A DNA stretch of 64,000 nucleotides, taken from Ryuthela nishihirai. Taxonomy: Eukaryota > Arthropoda > Arachnida > Araneae > Heptathelidae. Positions 24,271 through 37,542 of the stretch are shown here, in pieces. The position numbers and the translations under genes were made by a program. The notes below the pieces were generated by a model, which saw nothing but the letters and a program-made list of their open reading frames with translations, searched no databases and was not told the DNA's origin. Each line of letters begins with the position of its first letter. Position 1 is the stretch's first letter. The DNA is taken from assembly GCA_038380435.1 (NCBI GenBank), contig JAWZYU010000122.1:620001-684000 (forward strand), given 5' to 3'.

Positions 24271-25290
24271 ATGAATCGTTTTACGCATCAAGAGCTAGCG
24301 GATATGCATCTCGCTTATGGGGCAGCTGGCGAAAGCGGCCGCCGAGCTATGCAAATTTACGAAGACCGATACTCCAACAGAAGAATACTGCAGCATCAAA
24401 TGTTTGCACGTGTGCATCGCAATCTGCGCGAACGTGGTTCACTGTGCAGCAACAAGCAGGATACGAGAAGACAACTGACGCGGACTGTCAACGTCGCAGA
24501 ACAAGTCCTACAGTCCATCGAAGATAATCCGAATACCAGCACACGCTCAGCAGCTTGGGGTCTCTCAGTCAGCAGTGTGGCGGATACTGCAAAGGGTGCA
24601 GGTACTGCATCCTGACGATTATCCGAAGCAGGTGGAATTTGCACAATGGTTCATGCAGAAATGTGCCGTGGACGGCAGTTTTCCAGCTTCTGTCCTTTTT
24701 ACAGATGAAGCTTCATTCAGTCGTGAAGGTGTGTTCAATACACACAATTCACATGTGTGGGCTTATGACAACCCGCATGGTACGAGAAGTCACGCTGCGC
24801 AACATCGTTTTGCCGTAAATGTGTGGGCTGGAATCATTGGTGACTGTTTGTTGGGACCTTGCTTGCTACCGCCCCGATTGGACGGCCCGAAATACCTAAT
24901 ATTTCTCGAGACAGTGTTACCGACTTTTCTGGGCGCTGTTCCTGCGCATATCCGCCGAGATATGTGGTATCAACATGACGGGGCTCCAGCCCATAACACA
25001 ATTGCTGCGCGTGATTACCTGAACCGAACATTCGGAGCTCGATGGATCGGTAGAGGTGGACCGATCGCTTGGCCACCCAGGTCATGGATTTCTTTTTGTG
25101 GGGGGCCATGAAATACCATGTGTACAAGACCTCCGTCGACAGTGAAATGGACCTTGTTGCACGAATAGTGGCCGCCGCACGCATTGTCCGTGATATGCCA
25201 TGCGTTTTCGAAAATGTTCGGCGGTCAATGCAACGGCGCTGTGAATCCTGTGTCCGTGTAAATGGTCGCAATTTTGAGCACCTACTGTGA
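24271..25290 (+). pseudogene. Mariner-like transposase, copy 2 (inactivated)
   Basis: Frame 1 starts MNRFTHQELADMHLAYGAA and runs out of register near 24540, ending at a TGA near 24613. The correct frame resumes as '..VWRILQRVQVLHPDDYPKQ' at about 24575, through the first Asp (FTDEASF) and second Asp (WYQHDGAPAH), to 25111. A third frame, 25069-25290, carries MDFFLWGAMKYHVYK and the C-terminus. Lesions: the N-terminal frameshift, a 30-bp in-frame loss between CTGCA repeats (copy 1 keeps these bases), and the same missing 'SPDLxP' segment as copy 1 at 25079. Copy 2 keeps the 27 bp lost by copy 1 and lacks its two in-frame stops. It is not functional. Confidence 0.88.
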
Positions 25291-25311
25291 ACCTGTACTT
25301 TACCTTGTTGG

Positions 25312-25317
25312 AATAAA
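25312..25317 (+). terminator. Polyadenylation signal of transposase copy 2
   Basis: AATAAA lies 22 bases after the transposase stop, at the same place as in copy 1. Confidence 0.6.
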
Positions 25318-25487
25318 AGTCACATTCGTTACCACTTAACTGTACTGTTTCCTTGTTTTCACTTTACTTGTCCATTTGGTTCATGTAGATAACGTTTGCG
25401 GACATACTTTCCTATGTGAAATCGGTTTCCTGACGTATTCCCTACCTCCCCACGAAATTTGAACGATAAGTTTTGAATCACCCTGTA

Positions 25488-28400
25488 GAGCAATATGTTG
25501 TAAAACAGCCTGTAAATTCGAAAGTTATTAAATCCGTATAGCTTTTACCTATATTTTATGCGTGGAAAACAGCGCTAAAACAGCTGTTTTGAAACGTAAA
25601 TCGATTTTTTCAAAATTGAATGCAGTGAAAATGTTTTTAAAGCATAGAATGTCATTCTATATCAAGCCTTCATCGAAGCAGACCATCAGATTCTCACTGT
25701 TACAGTAAATTGAAGAGTTGTTATCACAGGAGTAGCTTTTAGCTTTGTTTTAGGAGTTTAAAACAGCGTTGAAAGTAATATTTTGGTGAATACTTCGATA
25801 TTTTCGTAATTCTCTACACTTAAATTATACCTTAGCCATAGAAACAATCCAATCTCACTATATAATAAGAGATAATGAACATCAAGCATTATGTTATGAT
25901 ACTGACTGTAAATTCAAAAGTTATTATCCTCCTTTTACGTATGATTTACGCGTACAAAACAACAATAAAACAGCTATTCTGAAACATAAATGAATTTTTT
26001 TCACAATTCTACGCAGTCAAAATGTTCTTAAAGCATAGAATGTCATTCTATAACATGCCTTGATCGAAAGAAACCGTCAGATTCTCACAATGACATTAAA
26101 TTGAAGAGTTAGCACAGGAATAGCTTTCAGCTTCGTTTTAGGCGTTTAAAACAGCGTTGATAGTAATATTTTCGTCAATATTACGATATTTTCGTAGTTC
26201 GATGCACCTAATTTATACTTTAGCAATAGAATCTCACTACATGATACGAGATAACGAACATCAATCATTATATTGTACATATGTCTGTAAATTCAAAAGT
26301 CATTACCCTCCATATAGCTTTTACCTATGTTTTATGCGTGGAAAACAGCAACAAAAAAGATATTTTTAAATATCATTTTTTTTTTCAGAATTTTATGCAG
26401 TGAAAATATTTCTAAAGCATGGAATATTATTCTATATCAAGTGTGAATCGAAACAAACCATCAGATTCTCACACTGACAGTAAATTGAAGATTTGTTAGC
26501 ACAGGAATAGCTTTTTGCTTCGTTTTAGGCGTTTAAATCAGTGTTTTGGTGAATAATTCGATATTTTCCTAATTCTATGCACCTATATCATACGTTAGTC
26601 ATACAATCTCACTATATAATACGAGGTGATGAATATAGAGCAATATGTAGTGAAACAGCCTGTAAATTCAAAAGTTATTACACTCCATATAGGTTTTATC
26701 TATGTTTTATGTGTCGAAAACAGAAATAGAAAAGCTATTTTAAAACAGAAATGGATTTTTTTCAAAATTTTATAATGGGAAAATGTTTCAAACGCATAGA
26801 ATGTCATTCTATATCAAGTCTTGATCGAAGCAAACCGTCAGATTTTCACTCCGTCAATAAATTGAAGAGCTGTTAGCACAGGAATAGCTTTTAGCTTTGT
26901 TTTAGGCGTTGAAAACAGCGTTGAAACTGATATTTTGGTGAATATTTCTATATTTTCGTAATTCTATACATGTACATTATGCTTTAGCCATACAATCTCA
27001 ATATATGATACCAGATAATAAATATCAATCATTATGTCGTGCATATGACTGTAAATTCAAAAGTTATTACACTCCATATAGTTTTATGCGGGGAAAACTG
27101 AAATGAAAAGCTAATAAAAAGCTATAAAAAGCATAAATGGATTTTTTTCAAAATTCTCTGCACTGAAAATGTTCTTAAGGCATAGAATGTCATTCTATTT
27201 CATGCCCTGATCGAAACAAACCATCAGATTCTCACTCAAACAGTAAATTGAAGATTTGTTAGCACAAGAAGATGTTTTAGCGTTGTTTTAGGCATTGAAA
27301 ACAGCGTTGAAACTGATATTTTGGTGAGTATTTCGATATTTTCGTAATTCTATGCACCTAAATTATACTTTAGAAATAATTAACGAATAATAATGTCGTA
27401 ATACTTAACGAACATCAATCATTATATTGTGCATATGACTGTAAATTCAAAAGTTATTACCCTCCATATAACTTTTACCTATGTTTTACGCGTGGAAAAC
27501 AGAAATAGAACAGCTAGTTTAAGATATAAAACGATTTTTTTCAAAATTCGATGCAGTGAAAATGTTTCTAAAGCGTAAAATGTCATTCTATATCAAGCCT
27601 TGATCGAAGCAAAGCATCAGATTCTCACTGTTACAGTATATTGAAGAGCTGTTAGCATACGACTAGATTTTAGCTTTGTTTTAGGCGTTTAAAACAGCGT
27701 TGAAACTAATATTTTGGTGAATAATTCGATATTTTCGTAATTCTAACGTAAATTATACTTTAGCCATATAATCTCACTATGTGATACTAGATAATGAATT
27801 TCAGCATTATGTTGTGAAACTGACTGTGAATTCAAAAGTTATTACACTCCATATAGCTTTTACCTATGTTTTATGCGGGGAAAACTGAAATTAAAAAGCT
27901 ATTTTAAAAGATAAATGAATTTTTTTGAAAATTCTATGCATTGAAAATATTTCTAAAGCATTCTTGATACGAGATAATGAATATGAATCATTATCTTGCG
28001 CATATGACTCTAAATTCCAAAGTTATTACCCTCCTTTTACCTATGTTTCATGCGTGGAAAACAGAAATAGAACAGCTATTTTAAAACATAAATTGATTTT
28101 TTTCAAAATATTATGCAGTGAAAATGTTTCTAAAGCATAAAATGTCATTCTGTATCAAGCCTTGATCAAAACAAACCATCAGATTCTCACAATGACAGTA
28201 AATTGAAGATTTGTTAGCACAGGAATAACTTTTTGCTTAGTTTTAGACGTTTAAATCAAAGTTGAAATTTATATTTTGGTGCATAATTCGATATTTTCGT
28301 AATCCTATGCACCTACATTATACGTTAGCCATACAATCTCACTATATAACACGAGGTGATGAATATAGAGCAATATGCTGTGAAACAGCCTGGAAATACG

Positions 28401-28563
28401 AAAGTTATTAAATCCGTATAGCTTTTACCTATGTTTTATGAGTGGAAAATAGGAATAAAAAAGTTATTTTAAAACATAAATTTTTTTTTCAAAATTTGAT
28501 GCAGTGAAAAATATTTCTAAAGCCTTCATGAAGTTATATCAAGCCTTGATCGAAAAACCATCA
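25488..28563 (+). repeat. AT-rich satellite, plus orientation (duplicate of 1883-5324)
   Basis: This matches 1883-5324 closely, including rare variants such as the shortened monomer junctions and the 'AAAGCATTC.TGATACGAG' fusion near 27957. It lacks one 385-bp monomer relative to the first copy. It keeps the palindrome AAAACAGCTGTTTT near 25577, from which 13 bp are deleted at about 1969. No gene is seen. Confidence 0.9.
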
Positions 28564-28920
28564 GAATGACATTCTGTGCTTGAAAAACATTTTCGCTGCA
28601 TCAAATTTTGAAAAAATTGATTTATGATTCAAAACAGCTGTTTTTGCGCTGTTTTCCACGCATAGAACACGTAAAAGCTATATCGATTTAATAACTTTCG
28701 AATTTTACAGTTAGTTTCACAACATATTGCTCTATATTCATGACCTCGTATTATATAGTGTGATTCTATGGCTACCGTATAATGTAGGTGCATAGAATTA
28801 CGAAAATATCGTATTATTCACCAAAATATAAATTTCAACGCTGAAACGAAATATGAATTTCAACGCCTAAAACGAAGCAAAAAGCTATTCCTGTCCTAAC
28901 AAATCTTCAATTTAGTGTCT

Positions 28921-28981
28921 GTATGAGAATCTCATTGTTTGTTTCGATGAAGGCTTCAAACAAACAATGAGATTCTCACAC
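28921..28981. repeat. Short hairpin inside the AT satellite, duplicate
   Basis: The arms 28921-28944 and 28958-28981 pair at 23 of 24 positions around the same 13-base loop as at 5681-5743. Confidence 0.88.
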
Positions 28982-30310
28982 TGACTTTATTTGTGACTGA
29001 TTTTATACGTTAGAAACATTTTCACTGCATAAAATTTGGAAAAACTTCATTTATGTTATAAAATAGCTGTTCTATTTCTGTTTTCCACGCATAAAACATA
29101 GCTAAAAGCTATATGGAGGGTAATAACTTTTGAACAATGATTGACATTCATTATCTCGTATCATATAGTGAGATTCTGTGGTAAAGTGCAATTTATGTGT
29201 ATTGAATTACGAAAATATAGAAATATTCACCAAACTATCAGATTCAATGCTGTTTGCAACGCCTAAATCAAAGCTAAAAGCTATTCCTGTGGTAACAACT
29301 CTTCAATTTACTGTCAGAGTGAGTATCTGTTGGTTTGTTTCGATCAAGGCTTGATATAGAATGACATTCTCTGCGTTAGAAACATTTTCACTGCATAAAA
29401 CTTGGAAAAAATCAATTTATGTTTTAAAATAGCTTTTTAATTTCTGTTTTCAACGCATAAAGCATAGTAAAAAGCTATATAGAGGGTAATAACTTTTGAA
29501 TTTACAGTCATAGCACAAGATAAAGCTTGAAATTCATTATCCTCGTATCATATAGTAAGATTCTCTGACTAATGTATAATTTAGGTGCATCGAATTACGA
29601 AAATATCGTAATATTCACCAAAATATCAGTTTCAACGCTGTTTTCAACGCCTAAAACAAAGCTAAAATCTATTCCTCTGCTAACAACTCTTCAATTTACT
29701 GTCCGAGTCAGTATCTGATGGTTTATTTCGATCAAGCCTTGATATAGAACGACATTCTGTGCTTCAAAAACAATTTCAAAAAATCGATTTATGTTTCAAA
29801 ACAGCTGATTTTGCGCTTTTTTACACACATCAAACATAGGTAAAAACTATAGGGATTTAATAACTTTCGAATTTACAGCCTTTACACAACATATTGCCCT
29901 ATATTCATCACTTCGTATTATATAGTGAGATTCTATGGCTAACGTATAATATAGGTGCAATGAATTACGAAAATACCGTATTATTCACCAAAATATAAAT
30001 TTCAACGCTGAGTTAAACGCCTGAAGCGAGGCAAAAATCTATTCGATATAACAAATCTTCAATTTACTGTCAGTGTGAGAATCTGATGGTTTGTTTCGAT
30101 TAAGGCTTGATGTGGAAAGATATTCTGTGCCTTAGAAATATTTTCACTGCATAGAATTTTGAAAAATGAAATTATGTTTTAAAATATATTTTTTATTGTT
30201 GTTTTCCAAGCATGAAACATAGGTAAAAGCTGTATGGAGACATATGCACAACATAATGCTTGAAATTCATTATCTCTTATCATATAGTGAGATTCTATGG
30301 CTAAATTATA

Positions 30311-30372
30311 ATATCATCATCATCATCATCCTAAAGCAACAATGGGCTACTGAAATCCAACCAGACCATAGA
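30311..30372. repeat. (ATC)6 microsatellite with short insert, duplicate
   Basis: Same content as 7111-7171, with two substitutions in the insert. Confidence 0.7.
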
Positions 30373-31980
30373 CAATGATATTCTATGCTTTAGAAATATT
30401 TTCACTGCATAAAATTTTGAAAAAAATTTTGTTTTTAAATAGCTTTTTATTTCTGTTTTCCACTCACACAACATAGGAAAAAGCTATATAGAATGTAATA
30501 ACTTTTGAATTTACAGTCAGTTTCACAACATAATGCTGAAATTCATTATCTCGTATCATATAGTGAGATTCTATGGCTAACGTATAATTGAGGTGCTTCG
30601 AACAACGAAAATATCGCAATATTGACCAAAATATGTTTCAACGCTGATTTCAACGTCTAAAACAAAGCTAAAAGCTATTCCTGTGATAACAAATCTTCAA
30701 TTTGCTGTGAGAATGACAATCTGATGGTTAGCTTCGATCAAGGCTTGATATAGAATGGCATTCTATGCTTTAGAAACATTTTCACCGCATAGAATTTTGA
30801 AAAAAATCCGTTTATATTTCGAAATAGCTGTTTTATTGCTGTTTTCCACGCATAAATCATAAATAAAAGGTACATGGAATGTATTAACTTTTGAATTTAC
30901 AGTCAATATCACACTATATTACTTGATATTCATTATTCTCGTATTACACAGTGAGATCTATGGGTAAAGTAGGTGCATAGAATTACGAAAATATCGAAAT
31001 ATTCACCAAAATATAAATTTCAACGCTGATTTAAACTCCTAAAACGAGCAAAAAAGCTATTCCTGTGCTAACATATCTTCAATTTATTGCCGGTGTGAGA
31101 ATCTCATGGTTTCTTTCGATCAAGGCTTGATATAGAATGATATTCTATGCGTTAGAAACATTTCCACTTCATAAAATTTTGAAAAAAATCAATTTAGGTT
31201 TTAAAATAGCTTTTTTATTTCTATTTTCGACGCATAAAATATAGCTAAAAGCTATATGGAGTTTAACAACTTTTTAATTTACCGTCTGTTTCACAGTCTT
31301 CCTCTATATTCATCACCTAGTATTATATAGTGAGATTATATGGCTAACATATAATATAGGTGCATAGAATTAGGAAAATATCGAATTATTCAACGAAATA
31401 TAAATTTCAACGCTGATTTAAACGCCTAAAACGAAGCAAAAAGCTATTCCTCTGCTAAGAAATATTCAATTTACTGTCAGTGTCAGAATCTGATGGTTTC
31501 TTTCGATCAAGTATTTATATAGAATGACATTGTATGCTTTAGAAATATTTTCACTGCATAAAATTTTGAAAAACAAATTTATGTTTTCAAATATCTTTTT
31601 TTTTATGTTTAACGCATAAAACATAGGTAAAAGCAATATGGAGGGTAATAACTTTTGAATTTACAGTCATATGCACAATATAATGATTGATGTTCGTTAT
31701 CTCGTATCATATAGTGAGATTCTATGGCTAAAGTATAATTTAGGTGCATGTCCCGGGGGAGGTATTTTATCCTGTGGTCTCGGGCACCTGTTACGAGTTC
31801 ACGCCTCATGACCCGGGGGAGGTAGTTTTTTGTGCTCTCGAGCACCTGTCGGGTGTTCCCGCCTCATGTCCCGGGGGAGGTATTTTTTCCTGTGGTCTCG
31901 GGCACCTGTTACGTATTCCCGCATCATGACCTGGGGGAGGTAATTTTTTGTGCTCTCGGGCACCTGTCGGGTGTTCCCGC

Positions 31981-32105
31981 ACACTCGTGGCCCTAAGAGA
32001 CTTTCTCCATAGGAGATCAGAGACGGTTGGATTTGAATTCGAATTTCTGCACACGAAACTCTTCCAGTGCAGCTTTGTGAAGCAAATCCTTAAGAATGTG
32101 TTCCT
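31981..32105 (+). repeat. Linker cassette L2 (one 36-bp unit)
   Basis: 125 bp with the CACACG variant and TTTGTGAAG. It resembles L1 and lies near the start of array 2. Confidence 0.9.
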
Positions 32106-35045
32106 GTGACGAGTTCCCGCCTCATGACCCGGGGGAGGTAATTTTTTGTGCTCTCGGGCACCTGTCAGGTGTTCCCGCCACATGTCCCGGGGGAGTTTTT
32201 TTTTCCTGTGGTCTCGGGCACCTGTTACGAGTTCCTGCGTCATGACCCGGGGGAGGTAGTTTTTTGTGCTCTCTGGCACCTGTCGGGTGTTCCCGCCTCA
32301 TGTCCCGGGGGAGTTGATTTTTCCTGTGGTCTCGGGCACCTGTTACGTGTTCCCGCGTCATGACCCGGGGGAGGTAGTTTTTTGTGCTCTCGTTCGCCTG
32401 TCGGGTGTTACCGCCTCATGTCCTGGGGGAGGTATGTTTTCCTCTGGTCTTGGGCACCTGTTACGAGTTCCCGCCTCACGACCCGGGGGAGGTAGTTTTT
32501 TGTGCTCTCGCAGAGCTGTCGGGTGTTCCCACCTCATGTCCCGGGGTTTTTTTTTTTCCTGTGGTCTCGGGCACCTGTTACGTGTTCCCGCGTCATGACC
32601 CGGGGGAGGTAGTTTTTTGTGCTCTCGGGCACCTGTCAGGTGTTCCCGTCTCATGTCCCGGGGGAGGTATTTTTTCCTGTGGTCTCGGGCACCTGTTACG
32701 TGTTCCCGCGTCATGACCCGGGGGAGGTAGTTTTTTGTGCTCTCGGGCACCTGTCGGATGTTCCGGGGGAGGTATTTTTTCCTGTGGTCTTGGGCACCTG
32801 TTACGTGTTCCCGCGTCAGGACCCGGGGAGGTAGTTTTTTGTGCTCTCTGGCACCTGTCGGGTGTTCCCGCCTCATGTCACGGGGAGTTTTTTTTTCCTG
32901 TGGTCTCGGGCACCTGTTACGTGTTCCCGCGTCATGACCCGGGGGAGGTAGTTTTTTGTGCTCTTGGGCACCTGTCGGGTGTTCCCGCGTCATGTCCCGG
33001 GGGAGTTTTTTTTTCCTGTGGTCTCGGGCACCTGTTACGAGTTCCCGTGTCATGACCCGGGGGAGGTAGTTTTTTGTGCTCTCGGGCACCTGTCGGGTGT
33101 TCCTGCGTCATGTCCCGGGGGAGTTTTTTTTTCCTGTGGTCTCGGGCACCTGTTACATGTTCCCGCGTCGTGACACGGGGGAGGTAGTTTTTTGTGCTCT
33201 CGGGCAACTGTCGGGTGTTCCCACCTCATGACCCGGGGGAGGTAGTTTTTTGTGCTATCGGGCACCTGTCGGGTGTTCCCGCCTCATGTCCCGGGGAAGT
33301 TTTTTTTTCCAGTGGTCTCGGGCACCTGTTACTAGTTGACGCGTCATGACCCGGGGGAGGTAGTTTTTTGTGCTCTCGGGCAACTGTCAGGTGTTCCCAC
33401 CTCATGACCCGGGGGAGGTAGTTTTTTGTGCTCTCGGGCACCTGTCGGGTGTTCCCGCCTCATGTCCCGGGGAAGGTATTTTTTCCTGTTTTCTCGGGCA
33501 CCTGTTACCTGTTCCCGCATCATGACCCGGGGGAGGTAGTTTTTTGTGCTCTCGGGCACCTGTCGGGTGTTCCCGCCTCATGCCGCGGGGGAGTTTTTTT
33601 TTCCTGTGGTCTCGGGCACCTGTTACGTGTTCGCGCGTCATGACCCGGGGGAGGTAGTTTTTGTGCTCTCGAGCACCTGTCGGGTGTTCCCGCCTCATGT
33701 CCCAGGGGAGGTAGTTTTTTGTGCTCTCGGGCTACTGTCTGGTGTTCCCGCCTCATGTCCCGGGGGTGTTTTTTTTTCCTGTGGTCTCGGGCACATGTTA
33801 CGAGTTCCCGCCTCATGACACGGGGGAGGTAGTTTTTTGTGCTCTCGGGCACCTGTCGGGTGTTACCGCCTCATGTCCCGGGGGAGTTTTTTTTTCCTAT
33901 GGTCTCGGGCACCTGTTACGAGTTCGCGCATCATGACCCGGGGGAGGTAGTTTTTTGTGCTCTCGGGCAACTGTCGGGTGTTCCCGCCTCATGTCTCGGG
34001 GAATTTTTTTTTCCTGAGGTCTCGGGCACCTGTTACGTGTTCCCGTGTCATGACCCGGGGAGGTAGTTTTTTGTGCTCTCTGGCAACTGTCGGGTGTTCC
34101 CGCCACTTGTCCTGGGGGAGGTATTTTTTCCTGTGGTCTCGGACACCTGTTACGAGTTCCCGCCTCATCACCCGGGGGCGGTAGTTTTTTGTGCTCTCGG
34201 GCAAGTGTCGGGTGTTCCCGCCTCTTGTCCCGGGGGAGTTTTTTTTCCTGTGGTCTCGGGGACCTGTTACGTGTTCCCGCGTCATGACCCGGGGGAGGTA
34301 GTTTTTTGTGCTCTCGGGCACCTGTCGGGTGTTCCCGCCTCTTGTCCGGGGGGGAGGTATTTTTTCCTGTGGTCTCGGGCACCTGTTACGTGTTCCCGTG
34401 TCATGACCCGGGGAGGTAGTTTTTTGTGCTCTCTGGCAACTGTCGGGTGTTCCCGCCACTTGTCCTGGGGGAGGTATTTTTTCCTGTGGTCTCGGACACC
34501 TGTTACGAGTTCCCGCCTCATCACCCGGGGGAGGTAGTTTTTTGTGCTCTCGGGCACCTGTCGGTTGTTCCCGCCTCATGTCCCGGGGTGGTATTTTTTC
34601 CTGTGGTCTCGGGCACCTGTTACGTGTTCCCGCATCATGACCCGGGGGAGGTAGTTTTTTGTGATCTCGGGCACCTGTCGGGTGTTCCCGCCTCATGTCC
34701 CGGGGGAGGTATTTTTTCCTGTGGTCTCGGGCACCTGTTACGAGTTCCCGCCTCATGACCCGGGGGAGGTAGTTTTTTGTGCTCTCGTGCACCTGTCAGG
34801 TGTTCCCACCTCATGTCCCGGGGCAGTTTTTCTTTCCTGTGGTCTCGGGCACCTGTTACGTGTTCCCGCGTCATGACGCGGGGGAGGTAGTTTTTTGTGC
34901 TCTCGGGCACCTGTCGGGTGTTCCCGCCTCATGTCCCGGGGGAGGTATTTTTTCCTGTGGTCTCGGGCACCTGTTACGTGTTCCCGCATCATGACCCGGG
35001 GGAGGTAATTTATTGTGCTCTCGGGCACCTGTGGGGTGTTCCTGC

Positions 35046-35170
35046 ACACTCGTGGCACTAAGAGACTTTCTCCATAGGTGATCAGGGACTTTTGGATTTG
35101 AATTCGAATTTCTGCACACGAAACTCTTCCAGTGCAGGTTTGTGAAGCAAATCCTTAAGAATGTGTTTCT
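35046..35170 (+). repeat. Linker cassette L3 (one 36-bp unit)
   Basis: 125 bp. Diagnostic variants GTGGCACTAAG, CATAGGTGATCAGGGAC and CTTTTGGATTTG are shared with L4 and L5, which shows that these three were copied from each other. Confidence 0.9.
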
Positions 35171-37417
35171 GTTACGAGTTCCCACCTCATGACCCGGGGG
35201 AGGTAGTTTTTTGTGCTCTCGGTCACCTGTCGGGTGTTCTTGCCTCATGTCCCTCGGGAGTTTTTTTTTCCTGTGGTCTCGGGCACCTGTTACGAGTTCC
35301 CGCGTCATGACCCGGGGGAGGTAGTATTTTTTGCTCCCGGGCACCTGTTACGAGTTCCCGCCTCATGACCCGGGGGAGGTAGTTTTTTGTGCTCTCGTGC
35401 ACCTGTCAGGTGTTCCCGCCTCATGTCCCAGGGCAGTTTTTCTTTCCTGTGGGCTCGGGCACCTGTTACGTGTTCCCGCCTCATGACCCGGAGGAGGTAG
35501 TTTGTTGTGCTCTCGGGCACCTGTCGGGTGTTCCCGCCTCATATCCCGGGGAGATTTTTTTTGCTGTGGTCTCGGGCACCTGTTACGTGTTCCCGCGTCA
35601 TGACCCGGGGAGGTAGTTTTTTGTGCTCTCGGGCACCTGTCGGATGTTCCCGCCTGATGTCCCGGGGAGTTTTTTTTCCTGTGGTCTCGGGCACCTGTTA
35701 CGTGTTCGCGCGTCAGGACCCGGGGGAGGTAGTTTTTGTGCTCTCGAGCACCTGTCGGGTGTTCCCGCCTCATGTCCCGGGGGAGGTATTTTTTCCTGTG
35801 GTCTCGGGCACCTGTTACGAGTTCCCGCCTCATCACCCAGGGGAGGTAATTTTTTGTGCTCTCGGGCTACTGTCGGGTGTTCCCGCCTCATGTCTCGGGG
35901 GTGTTTTTTTTTCCTGTGGTCTCGGGCACATGTTACGAGTTCCCGCCTCATGATACGGGGGAGGTAGTTTTTTGTGCTCTCGGGCACCTGTCGGGTGTTA
36001 CCGCCTCATGTCCCGGGGGAGTTTTTTTTTTCTGTGTTCTCGGGCACCTGTTACGTGTTCCCGTGTCATGACCCGGGGGAGGTAGTTTTTTGTGCTCTCT
36101 GGCAACTGTCGGGTGTTCCCGCCTCTTGTCCTGGGGGAGGTATTTTTTTCTGTGGTCTTGGACACCTGTTACAAGTTCCCGCCTCATGACCCGGGGGAGG
36201 TAGTTTTTTGTGCTCTCGGGCAAGTGTCGGGTGTTCCCGCGTCTTGTCCCGGGGGAGTTTTTTTTCCTGTGGTCTCGGGCACCTGTTACGTGTTCCCGCG
36301 TCATGACCCGGGGGAGGTAGTTTTTGTGCTCTCGGGCACCTGTCGGGTGTTCCCGCCTCTTGTCCGGGGGGGAGGTATTTTTTCCTGTGGTCTCGGGCAC
36401 GTGTTACCTGTTCCCGCGTCATGACCCAGGGGAGGTAGTTTTTTGTGCTCTTGGGCACCTGTCGGGTGTTCCCGCCTCATGTCCCGGGGGAGGTATTTTA
36501 TCCTGTGGTCTCGGGCACCTGTTACGTGTTCCCGCGTCATGACCCGGGGGAGGTAGTTTTTTGTGCTCTCGGGCACCTGTCTGGTGTTCCCGCCTCATGT
36601 CCCGGGGGAGGTATTTTTTCCTGTGGACTCGGGCACCTGTTACGAGTTCCCGCCTCATGAACCGGGGGAGGTAGTTTTTTGTGCTCTCGGGCACCTGTCG
36701 GGTGTTCCCGCCTGATGTCCCGGGGGAGTTTTTTTTCCTGTGGTCTCGGGCACCTGTTACATGTTCCCGTGTCATGACCCGGGGGAGGTAGTTTTTTGTG
36801 CTCTCGGGCAACTGTTTCGTGTTCCCGCCTCTTGTCCCGGGGGAGTTTTTTTTCCTGTGGCCTCGGGCACCTGTTACGTGTTCCCGCGTCATGACCCAAG
36901 GGAGGTAGTTTTTTGTGCTCTCGGGCACCTGTAGGGTGTTCCCGCCTCTTGTCCGGGGGGGAGGTATTTTTCCCTGTGGTCTCGGGCACCTGTTACGTGT
37001 TCCCGCGTCATGACCCGGGGGAGGTAGTTTTTTGTGCTCTCGGGCACCTGTCGGGTGTTCCCGCCTCATGTCCCAGGGGAGGTATTTTTTCCTGTGGTCT
37101 CGGGCACCTGTTACGTGTTCCCTCTTCATGACCCGGGGGAGGTAGTTTTTTTGCTCTCGGGCAACTGTTTCGTGTTCCCGCCTCTTGTCCCGGGGGAGTT
37201 TTTTTTCCTGTGGCCTCGGGCACCTGTTACGTGTTCCCGCGTCATGACCCAAGGGAGGTAGTTTTTTGTGCTCTCGGGCACCTGTAGGGTGTTCCCGCCT
37301 CTTGTCCGGGGGGGAGGTATTTTTCCCTGTGGTCTCGGGCACCTGTTACGTGTTCCCGCGTCATGACCCGGGGGAGGTAATTTATTGTGCTCTCGGGCAC
37401 CTGTGGGGTGTTCCTGC

Positions 37418-37542
37418 ACACTCGTGGCACTAAGAGACTTTCTCCATAGGTGATCAGGGACTTTTGGATTTGAATTCGAATTTCTGCACACGAAACTCTT
37501 CCAGTGCAGCTTTGTGAAGCAAATCCTTAAGAATGTGTTTCT
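37418..37542 (+). repeat. Linker cassette L4 (one 36-bp unit)
   Basis: 125 bp with the L3/L5 variants. The preceding satellite unit shares 'GGTAATTTATTGTGCTC' with L3 and L5. Confidence 0.9.

Larger units (their letters stand above)
24075..25485 (+). mobile_element. Tc1/mariner-type DNA transposon, copy 2 (defective)
   Basis: 1411 bp with TA duplications at 24073-24074 and 25486-25487 and 91-bp terminal inverted repeats at 24075-24165 and 25395-25485. It lies at the same satellite position as copy 1 and with the same flanks, so it is a product of segmental duplication and not an independent insertion. Internal indels differ from copy 1. Confidence 0.93.
28564..31748 (-). repeat. AT-rich satellite, minus orientation (duplicate of 5325-8554)
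   Basis: The same inversion junction, the same small hairpin (28921-28981), the same (ATC)6 insert (30313-30330) and the same final junction with the GC-rich satellite as in 5325-8554. Differences are scattered substitutions and short indels. Confidence 0.92.

Noticed and set aside
1..31748. Short frames of 60-130 codons in the AT satellite
   Set aside because: The same peptides recur from monomer to monomer in different states of decay; they are translations of the repeat.
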